Source: Cylindrotheca closterium
Taxonomy: Eukaryota; Bacillariophyta; Bacillariophyceae; Bacillariales; Bacillariaceae
Length of the DNA stretch: 64,000 nt
Reading direction: 5' to 3'
NCBI GenBank assembly: GCA_933822405.4
Contig: CAKOGP040002091.1
Span: 1 to 64,000, forward strand
In this document: positions 19,683 to 29,888 of the stretch, piece after piece
Position numbering within the stretch: position 1 is the stretch's first letter
Layout of the letters: every line of letters begins with the position of its first letter
The notes under the pieces: generated by a model
What the model saw: only the letters and a program-made list of their open reading frames with translations
What the model was told of the DNA's origin: nothing
The model's database searches: none
Made by a program: the position numbers and the translations under genes

Positions 19683-22600
19683 TTACAAAAATTCCTGTCT
19701 CAGTTGATCAGCCTTGCCCAATGCCCCCCATTCAGCGTAATACCGAATCGATTCTCCCATGTGGTATTTGCAGTCGTCGTCATCCCCGTGTACATCCAGC
19801 CGGTATTTTGCATATCGCTCATTGTATAGTGCAGCATGAAAGAGGTGACCGATTCGACAAACATGTACTATGGCCTGCTTGTAAAGAGCATCAGCCTTCT
19901 GGTACTTTTTGTGCAACGCTGCCTCTTCCGCAGTCAGAAACAGATTATAATCCTTTGCATTTGGATTCCCTTTTTCGGCCCATTTTGCAACCTCCTTTCT
20001 TATCTTGATCGCTCTGGACTTGTGTCCTCTCTTTCCAGTTTTTCGAGCCATGGTAAACCAAGCAATGCCACGGTGGAAAGTCTCGATCCCGTGCGGAGGA
20101 TACCCTTGAACAAGCTCTGAATAGGTCTTTCCCTTTTCTTCGCCGAGTAGACGGTTTGCGCGTTCCTCATCTTCCCCAAAGAATAGCAGTAGTTCCCCAA
20201 TGGCAAGATTCACATTGCCAACGTACATGTTGCTATCGGCTTTCTCCTCAGATTGACGGAACTCCTCTCCTTCCAATTTCTTTGACTCCTCACTAGGGGG
20301 CATCCGAAGATTTAGCATCATTTGCCACCAGACTTTCAATGTCAATATGTTGTTGGTAATCCCTGATTCTTCCAATTGCGGTGCAATCTTTGGGAACTCT
20401 TTGATGATCGTATCAAGAGGACGACCCATCATGTACGGAAGAAGGACGAATCGATTGATGAGACAATTTGTCGAATCCAGAGGATCGCCGTCTCTCAGCC
20501 CTTGGGTGTATCCTTCCATTGTCAAATTCAATCCTTCGTGCAATGGCCTCATATGAACAAGTACAAATGCCCAGGTACTATGCATCGTGTCGGCAATGTA
20601 GCGTCTGCCACTTCTCTTTTGCAATGCAAATGCTAAATCACAAACATGAGATGCAGCGGCGTGGTCCTTGTACAGAAACATTAGCACCCCGCCAAAGGTG
20701 GCAAAGCAGTCTGCCGAGCCAAGACCAATGCCATGATCTAGTGTCATTTCAATCACTTTGCACACGCACAGAAAACACAGCGGAAGGTCGTTTGCGCTGT
20801 ATGTCAGGTGCTTCATCATCTTCAGTATGTCAATTACTGCATTCTGCTTCTTGTTTTGGATGGCACGCATATTCTTGGCATCTTCGACTGACACCATCTT
20901 GACCCTCTTTGCGAGATTTCGAATCGCTACCAGCATCTGTACCGGAATCAAATTTCTATTCCAGGCAAAGTTGTATCCAAGATCCTTCAAGATGACTAGA
21001 CCGTAATCACAAGCCTCATTCCAGCGAAGATGAGCAGTCGCTAGGATCTGCGCCTTCATTTTCTTCAATAACAACGTTTCCATTGGTGTGAACTCGTCGC
21101 GGTCTAGAATGATTCCAATGTATTCTTCTGCTTTGCGAATATTACCCAGCGCATACTCCATCTCCGCACCAAGTGAATACAGCTGTAGCGTCATCTGTCT
21201 ATGTAATGTCCATTTGTCGTCGTCAGGAAGTTGCTCGATTCCATAGGCGGCATACGTGGAGACACTTTGCAGAGCCGCCATTTTACGTGCCTTCTTGGCG
21301 GCACGAAGATTTAGCAATGCAACATCTATTGCACCCGTACGGTCTCCTTTGTTGACAAGATCTGCTACATCGAAGAGCTGCGTGTCGAGCTCTGTCGAAG
21401 CCAATCCATGATACAGACACATTCCGAGGCCAAACTGGAACGATGGAGTCACCAACTCTGACAAGGATAAGGCTGCCTCTTGCACTTTGTCATGAACCCA
21501 TCGTAGCTCATCGTACCCAAACCGTTCGACAAGTTGTATGCCTTGGATAGCCTTCAGCATGCTAGGGACATCGCCATTTTCTCCTCCTAATTTTTGCATT
21601 GCGTGCTCGCTCCAAACGAAATCTAAGATCGCAACAGAAAACGATGAGCCAAGGCATGCTGCGTACTGCAACAATAATTGGACGTCGTACGGTAGTTTTC
21701 TCATGCGACTTTTGAGGAGATCCACGGCATTATCTGTAGACATTGTAGCATTTTCGATCTTTGCTACATCCCAGACCCATTTCAGAGATCCCAAATTGAA
21801 TTCTATTAAGTCTTCGGCATCCAGCATCCTCATGAATTCAATCAAGAAAAAAGGGTTTCCCAATGTTCGCTTGTAGCATACTTCTGCCAGATCTCGGGTC
21901 TTGGACTCGTCATCGATCCCCATCAAGGACATTATTATTTTGTTCACAGAATCGAGAGTGCAGCTTTGGAGTTCAATTTCAGTTACTTGAAAGGCACCTT
22001 TCGTGGACTTTCCGTGTAGCGTTTGGATGCGATTATAAAGAATACTGTTCTCGTCGACTTCGTTCGATCGAAAGCAGCCAATAATCATCAATGGATTAGG
22101 GTTCTGGACGTCAGAAACTAAGTAGTCCAAGATGTCAAGAGAGGATATGTCCGCCCATTGAAGATCGTCCAGTACCATGACGATCGGAGTGAAGTATGAC
22201 CCGAGGATTCGAGTGAACGTCCGAAAGGCAAACTTCCATCTCTCATGCTCACGTCCTGCGGAAATGGGACCACTCTGAACACTTGCGGAGTCTAGATCTT
22301 CATCGTCAAGCAAGATACTGATCTCAGGTATCAGGCTTGTCAACATGAGAGCTTCTTCTCTCATATTTTCTTTGATTGCGCTTGCGATATGGGCAACCGT
22401 TTCTTCACCACAATCTTCGAATTCATTGCACAGCTTTCCGAAAGCTTGCGCCACTCCAGAATACGGCTCATCCGTGGAGGTGAATTCATACTTTCCCTCT
22501 ACAAAAACACCCGATGCTCCGATATCTTTTTGCAGTGTCCGAGCCAACACAGACTTGCCGATTCCACTGTACCCCTTGATGAAGACAAGCTGATTCTGGA

Positions 22601-23234
22601 CAGGTCTGTTTGGCTCCTCATTTGAGTCGTTACCATAGGTGGTAGGTGGGCATAACTTTTGAAAGCAAGATTCTAGCAACGATTTCTCTTGCTCTCTGCC
22701 AACCAAACCAAGAGATTTGATGTTCAGTTTATTGATGGTAAGCTCTTCCATGACTTCTTTCACTCGATCACTCCTCTCGCTTTCCACAAACTTCATTTGT
22801 GAACCCATTCCACCTTTCCGTAAGGAATTGCGCGATGGTGATAGAAGCGGCGAATCATTTGACGAGTGCCTTCGTAGTGATGATTTTGATATGGCTGATG
22901 ATTGGACAGAGCCTGGGCCCTTTCGTGACGATGAAGCCAATGTCAAAGGTGCTGATGCAAATTCATCAGTATCGTCAAGTGATCGCGAGGAAACAGGTGG
23001 TGTTCTGAAAATCGCAGAAGAATACTCATCAGGTTCGAATGTGATGACACTGTTCTCCTCAACATCTCGGTTGAGCTTCATACCATCAGTGGAAGCAGTT
23101 GTAAATGTTGCTCCGGTATCCTGGCTATCAGCGGCCATGGTGTGTGCGTCATTCACCTCACCATCTCTCTTTCTGGGAGAGCGGTTCATTGTGATTTTCC
23201 CTTCGATGACATCTTCTTTTCTTAGTAAAGGCAT
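19683..23234 (-). CDS. STAND-type P-loop NTPase with long helical (TPR-like) C-terminus, paralog 1
   Basis: 1183 residues from the first ATG in frame (23234). A Ser-rich, low-complexity N-terminus (1-155) is followed by LTINKLNIKSLGLVGRE, a Walker A GYSGIGKS (about 221-228), the segment GKYEFTSTDEPYSG, and a Walker B VMVLDDLQWAD (about 353-363). A winged-helix/arm region follows. The final about 550 residues are helical and end in ALYNERYAKYRL, like the superhelical sensor part of MalT/PknK-type STAND ATPases. No effector domain (kinase, cyclase, DNA-binding) is fused. Family knowledge: STAND proteins are nucleotide-driven signalling switches. Paralogs lie at 31992 and 43788. The role in this organism is unknown. 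Confidence 0.82.
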   Translation of the reverse strand: MPLLRKEDVIEGKITMNRSPRKRDGEVNDAHTMAADSQDTGATFTTASTDGMKLNRDVEENSVITFEPDEYSSAIFRTPPVSSRSLDDTDEFASAPLTLASSSRKGPGSVQSSAISKSSLRRHSSNDSPLLSPSRNSLRKGGMGSQMKFVESERSDRVKEVMEELTINKLNIKSLGLVGREQEKSLLESCFQKLCPPTTYGNDSNEEPNRPVQNQLVFIKGYSGIGKSVLARTLQKDIGASGVFVEGKYEFTSTDEPYSGVAQAFGKLCNEFEDCGEETVAHIASAIKENMREEALMLTSLIPEISILLDDEDLDSASVQSGPISAGREHERWKFAFRTFTRILGSYFTPIVMVLDDLQWADISSLDILDYLVSDVQNPNPLMIIGCFRSNEVDENSILYNRIQTLHGKSTKGAFQVTEIELQSCTLDSVNKIIMSLMGIDDESKTRDLAEVCYKRTLGNPFFLIEFMRMLDAEDLIEFNLGSLKWVWDVAKIENATMSTDNAVDLLKSRMRKLPYDVQLLLQYAACLGSSFSVAILDFVWSEHAMQKLGGENGDVPSMLKAIQGIQLVERFGYDELRWVHDKVQEAALSLSELVTPSFQFGLGMCLYHGLASTELDTQLFDVADLVNKGDRTGAIDVALLNLRAAKKARKMAALQSVSTYAAYGIEQLPDDDKWTLHRQMTLQLYSLGAEMEYALGNIRKAEEYIGIILDRDEFTPMETLLLKKMKAQILATAHLRWNEACDYGLVILKDLGYNFAWNRNLIPVQMLVAIRNLAKRVKMVSVEDAKNMRAIQNKKQNAVIDILKMMKHLTYSANDLPLCFLCVCKVIEMTLDHGIGLGSADCFATFGGVLMFLYKDHAAASHVCDLAFALQKRSGRRYIADTMHSTWAFVLVHMRPLHEGLNLTMEGYTQGLRDGDPLDSTNCLINRFVLLPYMMGRPLDTIIKEFPKIAPQLEESGITNNILTLKVWWQMMLNLRMPPSEESKKLEGEEFRQSEEKADSNMYVGNVNLAIGELLLFFGEDEERANRLLGEEKGKTYSELVQGYPPHGIETFHRGIAWFTMARKTGKRGHKSRAIKIRKEVAKWAEKGNPNAKDYNLFLTAEEAALHKKYQKADALYKQAIVHVCRIGHLFHAALYNERYAKYRLDVHGDDDDCKYHMGESIRYYAEWGALGKADQLRQEFL

Positions 23235-23907
23235 TGTCACAGACACTGGTTGTTTCTTGGACGGTCCCGTGAGTTATTGATCCTCTATAAAACCGAAGAT
23301 GGATACTGCATGCAGTTTTGGAAGTGTAGCCCACAGACGGCGAACCCTGATTTGGGCCTCTTGTGGTCATAGATCTTTGCAAATAACTAAAATCTGATCA
23401 ACGAGAATTATTTATAAAACAACAATAGAGAACTTTTAAAAACTCCGACAACGCGCTGGGGCTCTTCACTACGGTTTCGCGCTAGGGAAATCTGACATTG
23501 ACACAAAGTGACATGCCGGCGCGATATGGCTTGCCTTTCGTTCGTATGAGTCGAACTTGTTGGGTTGGATGTCCGTCTGGCCTGCGTACGTCTAACTTTT
23601 TAAGTGTTGAAAAACAAATGTATGGAGAAATGGTGAAAAGTACCAGGTACCTGTTACACCTTCAATAAAATAAAAACTGTGCGGACGCCAGCCGACTTCT
23701 GCAAAACATCTTTCAAAACTATTATAATACCGCGATAATAATATCTTGTCAAACACTACAATGCACCATTCCTTGTTTGGGTTAGTAGGGATTTATCAAA
23801 ACGTTTTCTCAGAAACAAATTAGATACAGTAAGAAATATCAATGGCACCATATCATTAGTATGCCAACAACCAACTCGTCTGGTGGTGGCAAACCAAAGG
23901 TAAAGTA
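23235..23907. other. Intergenic, AT-rich, nothing recognised
   Basis: No coding pattern is seen. It is the 5' flank of the STAND gene on the minus strand. Confidence 0.45.
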
Positions 23908-24636
23908 CTAGGCTCCGACATCTCTGAAAATGCCCGAAACTGCATCCTTCGCAGTAGGGATCTGATTGAAATTTCCTCTTTTGACGGCTGGGCCACTTAG
24001 CCCCGAGTTTGGACTGTTTTCCTTAGATGGGGAGAAGAATTGCCGTACTTTCTTCATTGTCTTAGATGAGGAGAAGAACTGCCGTGCTTTGCTGCTGCTG
24101 TCGCCGTCGCTTTTGTTGAAACCAGCGTCGCTGGTATGGAGATCCAATGGCTCCAATCGGTCTCCGACTTATTCATTTCCCTCACTTCGTCTTTCTGTAT
24201 GTAGTAACGCTTGGACAGCTGCAATACAAAACGTTTCCTGATGCATAAAGGTGCACCACTTGTCTGAGATTCTTGATCGACGTCTTGTTTGTCTGGCATA
24301 TTATAATTCAATACCTGCGGAAGACGAAGCTCTGGATTGGAAGGCTGCAAATGCACCTGCGGAGAGGGGGAAAGGGCCAGAACTGCAAGTAGGGACATCG
24401 TCAGCCATTGGAACAACGTTTGACAGCGTTGTAGTACTTCTCTCTACAAAGTCTTTGAAACGCTTCAAGATCTTCTTTTTCTGGGTTCGTAGCGCATTGT
24501 CACTCCTTCTCCAAAGCTCATAAACATCACCCAATAATACGTTATCTCGTGCTGCCAAGCAAAGATGAATTGTTGAAACGACCAAAAGTTCATCTTTTGA
24601 AAACTGCTGGCACTTCCTCTTTCCAAACCATTTCAT
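23908..24636 (-). CDS. Possible spliced hypothetical gene (exon limits unresolved)
   Basis: Two protein-like open stretches lie on the minus strand in different frames. One is 24636 to about 24310 (starts MKWFGKRKCQQFSKDE, about 108 residues, Lys-rich helix KKKILKRFKDFVE). The other, about 24156-23908, contains two similar repeats, ARQFFSSSKTMKK and VRQFFSPSKENS. A plausible donor GCAG/GTATTG is at about 24315, but several acceptors are possible and I cannot choose. No domain is recognised, and it may be two unrelated short frames. Confidence 0.3.
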
Positions 24637-25517
24637 GCAAAATATTTCACATTCATTTTTTCAAAGAAACCTTTTAGGAAATCTTTGTAGCTCTTTTGAT
24701 TCAAAATCAAGTCATCCAATTCCTTGCGATGTATCTCATTCTTCAATTGAATAGCATGATGTTGGATTCTTGGTCGACGACTGTCAAGGACAGAAGTGCT
24801 CTTGCACAACAGCGAAACTTGTGGTCTTGATCTTATGCAAGAAGGTTATCGACTTCTTCTTTCCCTCTTGGGGTTTCAGCAAATTCACGGAGCTCGTTTA
24901 GAAGAATTTCTTTTTTTACTACCGATTTTAGGTGGCATTGGAGCAACGAGCAGATATTTGGAGCAATAGCTCATGACATTGTGTTGTTTACGACGATAGA
25001 ATCTATTGAATTGCATTTACTGATAAAAATAGATCATTGTCATGCTGTTTCTTGAAGCTAAGGTATCAACTAAAGCCTGAAGAAATTTAAAACAAGTTTG
25101 AATTTTCCTGGGTTGGATCAAAGATTTGTGACAAGTTGTTGTGCTGATGAAGTCCCTTTGTATAGTCGAAGTTGTTGTCGGAGAAACATTGAGATGAAGA
25201 CGTAGCGCGCCAGCCCTCCAGCTCAATGTTTCTCCGAAACCGTAGTGCTTTGGAAGGCAAAATAGCGTGTGTGCAGGAACAGACCTTCACAGACCTGCAT
25301 CAGCGAGACAAACACATAGAAGAAGGGAACTCTAGGTGCCCACTTCTCTCTACAGATTTATCTGTAGTTGGACAAGGACTGAAGTTGTCGAATAGTAATG
25401 AGGTATAGTAACAGAGGTACTCAAACAATCCAGCGATTGCAACCTTCGTCGACTGAATAATAGATAGCATTGAATCATCATTTTATACAATAGTTTACAA
25501 ATAAAGAAGCAGACTTT
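24637..25517. other. Intergenic with a perfect 15 bp inverted repeat
   Basis: The arms CGGAGAAACATTGAG (25179-25193) and CTCAATGTTTCTCCG (25222-25236) are separated by 28 bases and could form a hairpin. No gene is supported here. Confidence 0.5.
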
Positions 25518-28500
25518 CTATTCATAGGAGAAAATCATGAAAGGATGCTTCAATAAAGTCGCCGCATCGGGTCTTTCGGCTGGCGAGAGTTTCATCATGG
25601 ATTCCAAAAAATGGTGCATATCTTCCAAATCCTTGCTCTTCGCACCGTACTGCTTCAGATACGAGTCAGTGTCCGTCTCGTCACATGTGTCATCCTGTTC
25701 CGCATCATAAAGCGGCATTTTCCACTTTTTCTTCAAGAGATCCTCTCGACGCAAACCCACCAGCTCGGCCAGATCCATCTCTTGATGGTTTCCTATCGGG
25801 ATTATGGTCTCACCTCCAACATTTTTGACAACTTCTCGCAACAAATGATAGTTTCGAGGGTACTTGTCGTATAAGTACGAAACCTCGGGATTGACCCACT
25901 GACAGGGTTGGTACATCAAGAAAATCAGCATGATTCCGACAGACCAAATATCCATTGCCGAGATTGATGTCTGACGAATTGTTTCTCCTCGAGGACCATG
26001 TTCGATCATTCCTTCTGGCGCTGTCAGCCATAAATTGGCAACTGGGTCAAAGATGTCTTCTCCTTGTTTCTTGTTCGCATTCCAATCCATCACCACTGCC
26101 TCACCATCGTCATCGACTCGGACATTCGAATCACTGAGGTCAAAGTTGTTGACCCCTAAGGAGTGCGCATAGTCTAGGACCCGCAGTAGGCTCCGAATAA
26201 AGTACCGGATGTCATTGAACTGTTTGAGGTCATGAATGTAGTCTAGATCCATGTACGGCTGTACAATGGCGACCACAGTTTTGGCATTACGAAGTCGTTT
26301 TACCATGTGCTTGGGAAATTTGCTGGGAATGTGCTTCTTGCGGAATGGATTTGGGACCTTTTTAGACATAAAGATGGTCTGAATGATGCCAAACTCTTCG
26401 GCCTTCTTTTTGTCTCTGGATAGTATTTCAAGGACATAACACTCTCGATCTGCTTGTTTTGTCAACCAGTCGCTGCCGGCAGCAAGTTTGACGACAAAGA
26501 GCACATTTTTATTTATCTTCTTTTGCTTGTACCACCAGTCTGGCAAAATCGCAACTGCGACCATATTGATAGCCCCATTTCCGATGAATTCGCCAATTTC
26601 AATGTCATTGACTGTCAATTCCCGCACTTTTTTCTTCTCAGCGGCAGTATATTCTTCAACACTGGCATCCAAGTATTGCATCGGTACATCCGCAATGATC
26701 TTTGCCAGTTCTGCATTACTCTTGCCCTCGACCCGTTTGGCTGCTTTGGAACTTTTTGTCTTTTCAGTCGAGAGGAACGGATGTTTCAGCAATGCTGATG
26801 CTGTTGGACGTTCCTGGAGCGCAATCTTCATACTTGTTTCAAGAAAGGAATAAACCAAATCAACTTCCTCTTTTGGTACACCCTTTAGCATTGGGAAATC
26901 CTTCGTTTTACATCTGTCGTCCTCATCGAAGATTGGCAGGTTGAATTTGCGCGAGAGAAGGTCGCTCCGATTCAGGCCCACGAGATTGGCCAGATCCAGA
27001 GTTTTGTTGTTTCCAATGGGAATTACTGATTCTCCTCCAATCTCCATCAATATGGCCCGAATGTAGTCGTAATGATAAATTCCATTGGGATGCTTGACGT
27101 CAATGTCATCTCTACTGATCCACCAGCACGGAGCAAACACCAAGTCGGCCAGCATCGTACCCACACTCCAAATGTCCATTGCCGATATCGAAGTTTGCAA
27201 GATTCGGTCTTCTTCGGTCAGCCCATACTCCAACAGACCTTCAGGAGCTGTGATTTTGGTGTTGGCTGTTGGGTCATACATATCCTGCCCATTGGCCTTG
27301 TTTGCGTTCCAGTCCATTACGACAGCTCTTCCTTTGGGGCTAATCTTAACATTGGAAGAACTGAGGTCGAAGTTGTTGATTGCCAACGAATGGGAATAAT
27401 TCAAGGTTTCAAGAAGACTTGAAATGAAGAGCCGAACATCATCCAAATCCTCACAATAGTCTTCTGCTCTTTGCAAGTTGAAAAATGGAATTACGACTGC
27501 TGACATTTTGTGTTCTTTCCGCAGCCGCTTCTGGTGCTTGAATGAAAAGGAAGGTGGCAATTGCCGGTCTGGGTTCCGAAAGAATGGATTCCGTGCTCGT
27601 CGCATGCAAAATACATTGGGAAGGATATTGTGTTTCCGAGCCAAAGTCTTATTCTTGTTCATTTTCTCCAAAACATCACACTCTCGATCCCCTTGACTGG
27701 TGTACCATTTGTCACCAGGAGCCATCTTGATCACATACTTTTGCTTTTCCTTATCTACATTGTGTTGACGATACCACCAATCTGGGAACTCAACAAAGGC
27801 CGCAATGTTGATCATTCCATTTCCAATAAAATCGCCAACTTCCAAATCTGCCAAGGAAAGATCATAGATCACTTCCTCTTTGTTCCATGGCTGCGGTTTC
27901 ACAACCTTGCGTTTTGGTTTGTCCTGAAAAAATGGATGCTTCAGCAGGTCTTGCGCTGTGGGTCGGTTCAATGGAGAAATCTTGAATATTGTCTTCAAAA
28001 CAGAGTGCAGTTGTTCGAGGTCATCCTTGGATGCATCTTCGAGCATCTCAAAGTCTGTCTCTTGGCAAGTAGAGTTGGTTGTGTAGAGCGGCAAATCAAA
28101 TTTTCGCTTCCAAACCTTGGGCCGACTCAAACCCACCAATTTGGCCAAATCCAAAAATACTCCCTCGCCGACTGGGATTCTTGTTTCACCACCAAGCCGC
28201 ATCAACATTTCTTTGATGAGTCCATAATGCTTGGGGAATTCAGTGCGCTGTTGATCCTCGGGAATTTGTGAATGGTGTAGACCCAATCCTCTTGGATTGA
28301 CAAAGAAACAAGGATCAAAGACCAAATTCGTCAGCATGACACCTACGCTCCAAATATCCATCCCTGAAATAGACTCTTGCAATACGTTCTTTGGAGAGTC
28401 CAGTCCAGTTTGTTCCAATAGTCCCTCAGGAGCGGTGATCCACGTATTGGCCAGTGGATCGTAAATGGGCTGACCATTTGCTTGATTGGCATTCCAATCC

Positions 28501-29642
28501 AAAATCAAGGCCCGTCCGTACATGTCCACCTTGACATTGGATCCACTAATATCCATATTGTTGATTCCTACCGAATGTGCATAGGCCAAGGTTTGCAACA
28601 GAGTTTGCAAAAAGTACCGAACATCATCCAAGTTTTCCACCCATTTGCTTGGTTTGGATAGAAAATGATGATCGTAAAATGGCACCACAATCGCAACAAT
28701 CTCGGGCTCTGTCCGCAATTGCTTTTCGTATTTGTCGGGAAAGGAAGAAGGAATTGGTCTCTGTTGATCAGTATGGAATGGATTGGTAAAGTTACAGGGT
28801 CCGATCATGAGAGTCGGCATGATATTCAGCTCTCGGACCTTTTGCTTCTTCTTGTTCAGCTTTTGCAGCGCCTTGCATTCTCGCTTGGCAAGCTCAACTC
28901 TCCAATCTCCCGCGGCTAATTTGACGACGTATTTGGAATTTTTGGCAGTGGAAAGTGGTGTTGACTTATCCTCGTGGTTGGCTCGTTCTTGTTCCCACCA
29001 CCAATCCGGCAGTGTGACTCGAGACACTACATTGATGGCCCCATGATCAATATAATCACCAAGTTCTAGATCATCAATAGTCAACTTGCGAGTGGTTTTT
29101 TGAATTTCTTTCGCAGCAGCTTCTACTTCGGCTGCCGCTCTCTCCAATTCGTCCAAATCAATGCCGCGATACGTTGGTGTCTTGCCTTCTACGGCTTCTT
29201 CTTCTAATCCACGATAAGTCGGGATCTTTTCTTTTGATTTCATTTCGGATGTTTTAAACGAGGCTTTGGATGTTTGGAGAATATTCGCAGCGTCCTCCTT
29301 CAAGTATTTTTGCAGCTGGGTGGTGACAATCACAGTATGAAGTCCGGCCAATACAAAGAAACCAAACACCAGTATGAAGCGTCGATTCGTAGGTGATATG
29401 CTCATATTCCTCAGTTTCTGTCGTTGTTTTCTAGTCCTTGTTTGAAAATGATTCATGACAGATATTGGAGAGCGCCGTATCGTGGAGCTGGAAGCATTGG
29501 GGGGAGAGTAGGCTCCGGCTTTGATGGGATTCCTCACCGTTTTAGTTTTGGAGTACCAATCTGACGTTCCGTTTGTTTCTGAAGCTATGGGTGATTTCAC
29601 CTGCTCTTGGTGGGCCTTTGACTTGTGTTTCATGCCCGCCAT
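25518..29642 (-). CDS. Membrane-anchored protein with three tandem atypical protein-kinase domains
   Basis: 1374 residues from the ATG at 29642. A basic N-terminus with SPTNRR precedes a transmembrane helix (about 89-106). Three kinase-like domains follow, about 185-555, 575-960 and 1000-1374. Each keeps a beta3 Lys (VVKLAAGDW, K241 in domain 1), a helix-C Glu (RECKAL, E255), an activation-segment APE (TAPEGL) and DIWSVG. The HRD motif is instead NNMD or NNFD (domain 1 D364, N369) and DFG is DWN (D382). The Gly loop is reduced (GNGAIN type). The Asp, Asn, Lys and Glu needed for catalysis are therefore present, so the domains may be active. A single-domain relative lies immediately upstream at 29889-31508, and domain 3 is its closest match. 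Topology and substrates are unknown. Confidence 0.78.
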   Translation of the reverse strand: MAGMKHKSKAHQEQVKSPIASETNGTSDWYSKTKTVRNPIKAGAYSPPNASSSTIRRSPISVMNHFQTRTRKQRQKLRNMSISPTNRRFILVFGFFVLAGLHTVIVTTQLQKYLKEDAANILQTSKASFKTSEMKSKEKIPTYRGLEEEAVEGKTPTYRGIDLDELERAAAEVEAAAKEIQKTTRKLTIDDLELGDYIDHGAINVVSRVTLPDWWWEQERANHEDKSTPLSTAKNSKYVVKLAAGDWRVELAKRECKALQKLNKKKQKVRELNIMPTLMIGPCNFTNPFHTDQQRPIPSSFPDKYEKQLRTEPEIVAIVVPFYDHHFLSKPSKWVENLDDVRYFLQTLLQTLAYAHSVGINNMDISGSNVKVDMYGRALILDWNANQANGQPIYDPLANTWITAPEGLLEQTGLDSPKNVLQESISGMDIWSVGVMLTNLVFDPCFFVNPRGLGLHHSQIPEDQQRTEFPKHYGLIKEMLMRLGGETRIPVGEGVFLDLAKLVGLSRPKVWKRKFDLPLYTTNSTCQETDFEMLEDASKDDLEQLHSVLKTIFKISPLNRPTAQDLLKHPFFQDKPKRKVVKPQPWNKEEVIYDLSLADLEVGDFIGNGMINIAAFVEFPDWWYRQHNVDKEKQKYVIKMAPGDKWYTSQGDRECDVLEKMNKNKTLARKHNILPNVFCMRRARNPFFRNPDRQLPPSFSFKHQKRLRKEHKMSAVVIPFFNLQRAEDYCEDLDDVRLFISSLLETLNYSHSLAINNFDLSSSNVKISPKGRAVVMDWNANKANGQDMYDPTANTKITAPEGLLEYGLTEEDRILQTSISAMDIWSVGTMLADLVFAPCWWISRDDIDVKHPNGIYHYDYIRAILMEIGGESVIPIGNNKTLDLANLVGLNRSDLLSRKFNLPIFDEDDRCKTKDFPMLKGVPKEEVDLVYSFLETSMKIALQERPTASALLKHPFLSTEKTKSSKAAKRVEGKSNAELAKIIADVPMQYLDASVEEYTAAEKKKVRELTVNDIEIGEFIGNGAINMVAVAILPDWWYKQKKINKNVLFVVKLAAGSDWLTKQADRECYVLEILSRDKKKAEEFGIIQTIFMSKKVPNPFRKKHIPSKFPKHMVKRLRNAKTVVAIVQPYMDLDYIHDLKQFNDIRYFIRSLLRVLDYAHSLGVNNFDLSDSNVRVDDDGEAVVMDWNANKKQGEDIFDPVANLWLTAPEGMIEHGPRGETIRQTSISAMDIWSVGIMLIFLMYQPCQWVNPEVSYLYDKYPRNYHLLREVVKNVGGETIIPIGNHQEMDLAELVGLRREDLLKKKWKMPLYDAEQDDTCDETDTDSYLKQYGAKSKDLEDMHHFLESMMKLSPAERPDAATLLKHPFMIFSYE

Positions 29643-29888
29643 GTTCAATGTTTCCTTCGTTCTTAAGCAAAACAGAAAACCTCGGCCGTAGTTTTATTTT
29701 GTCATTGTCGTCTATTTACTTTTGTGGTCAAAGCTACAAGTCGGAGGGGTCGAAAATGGGATGGCATTTTCGTGCGGTGCGTATTTCTCTCATCTTCCAC
29801 AGCTCTTTCAAATTCTACAGTATCGATCATAATCATCTACCTACAAGTACTCCAGTTTACAACAGAAGGTGCCTACCTATCTAGCACA

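Noticed and set aside
23158..23382. Alternative upstream start for STAND paralog 1
   Set aside because: It is in a different frame from the ATPase, and the ATG at 23234 aligns with the start of paralog 3.
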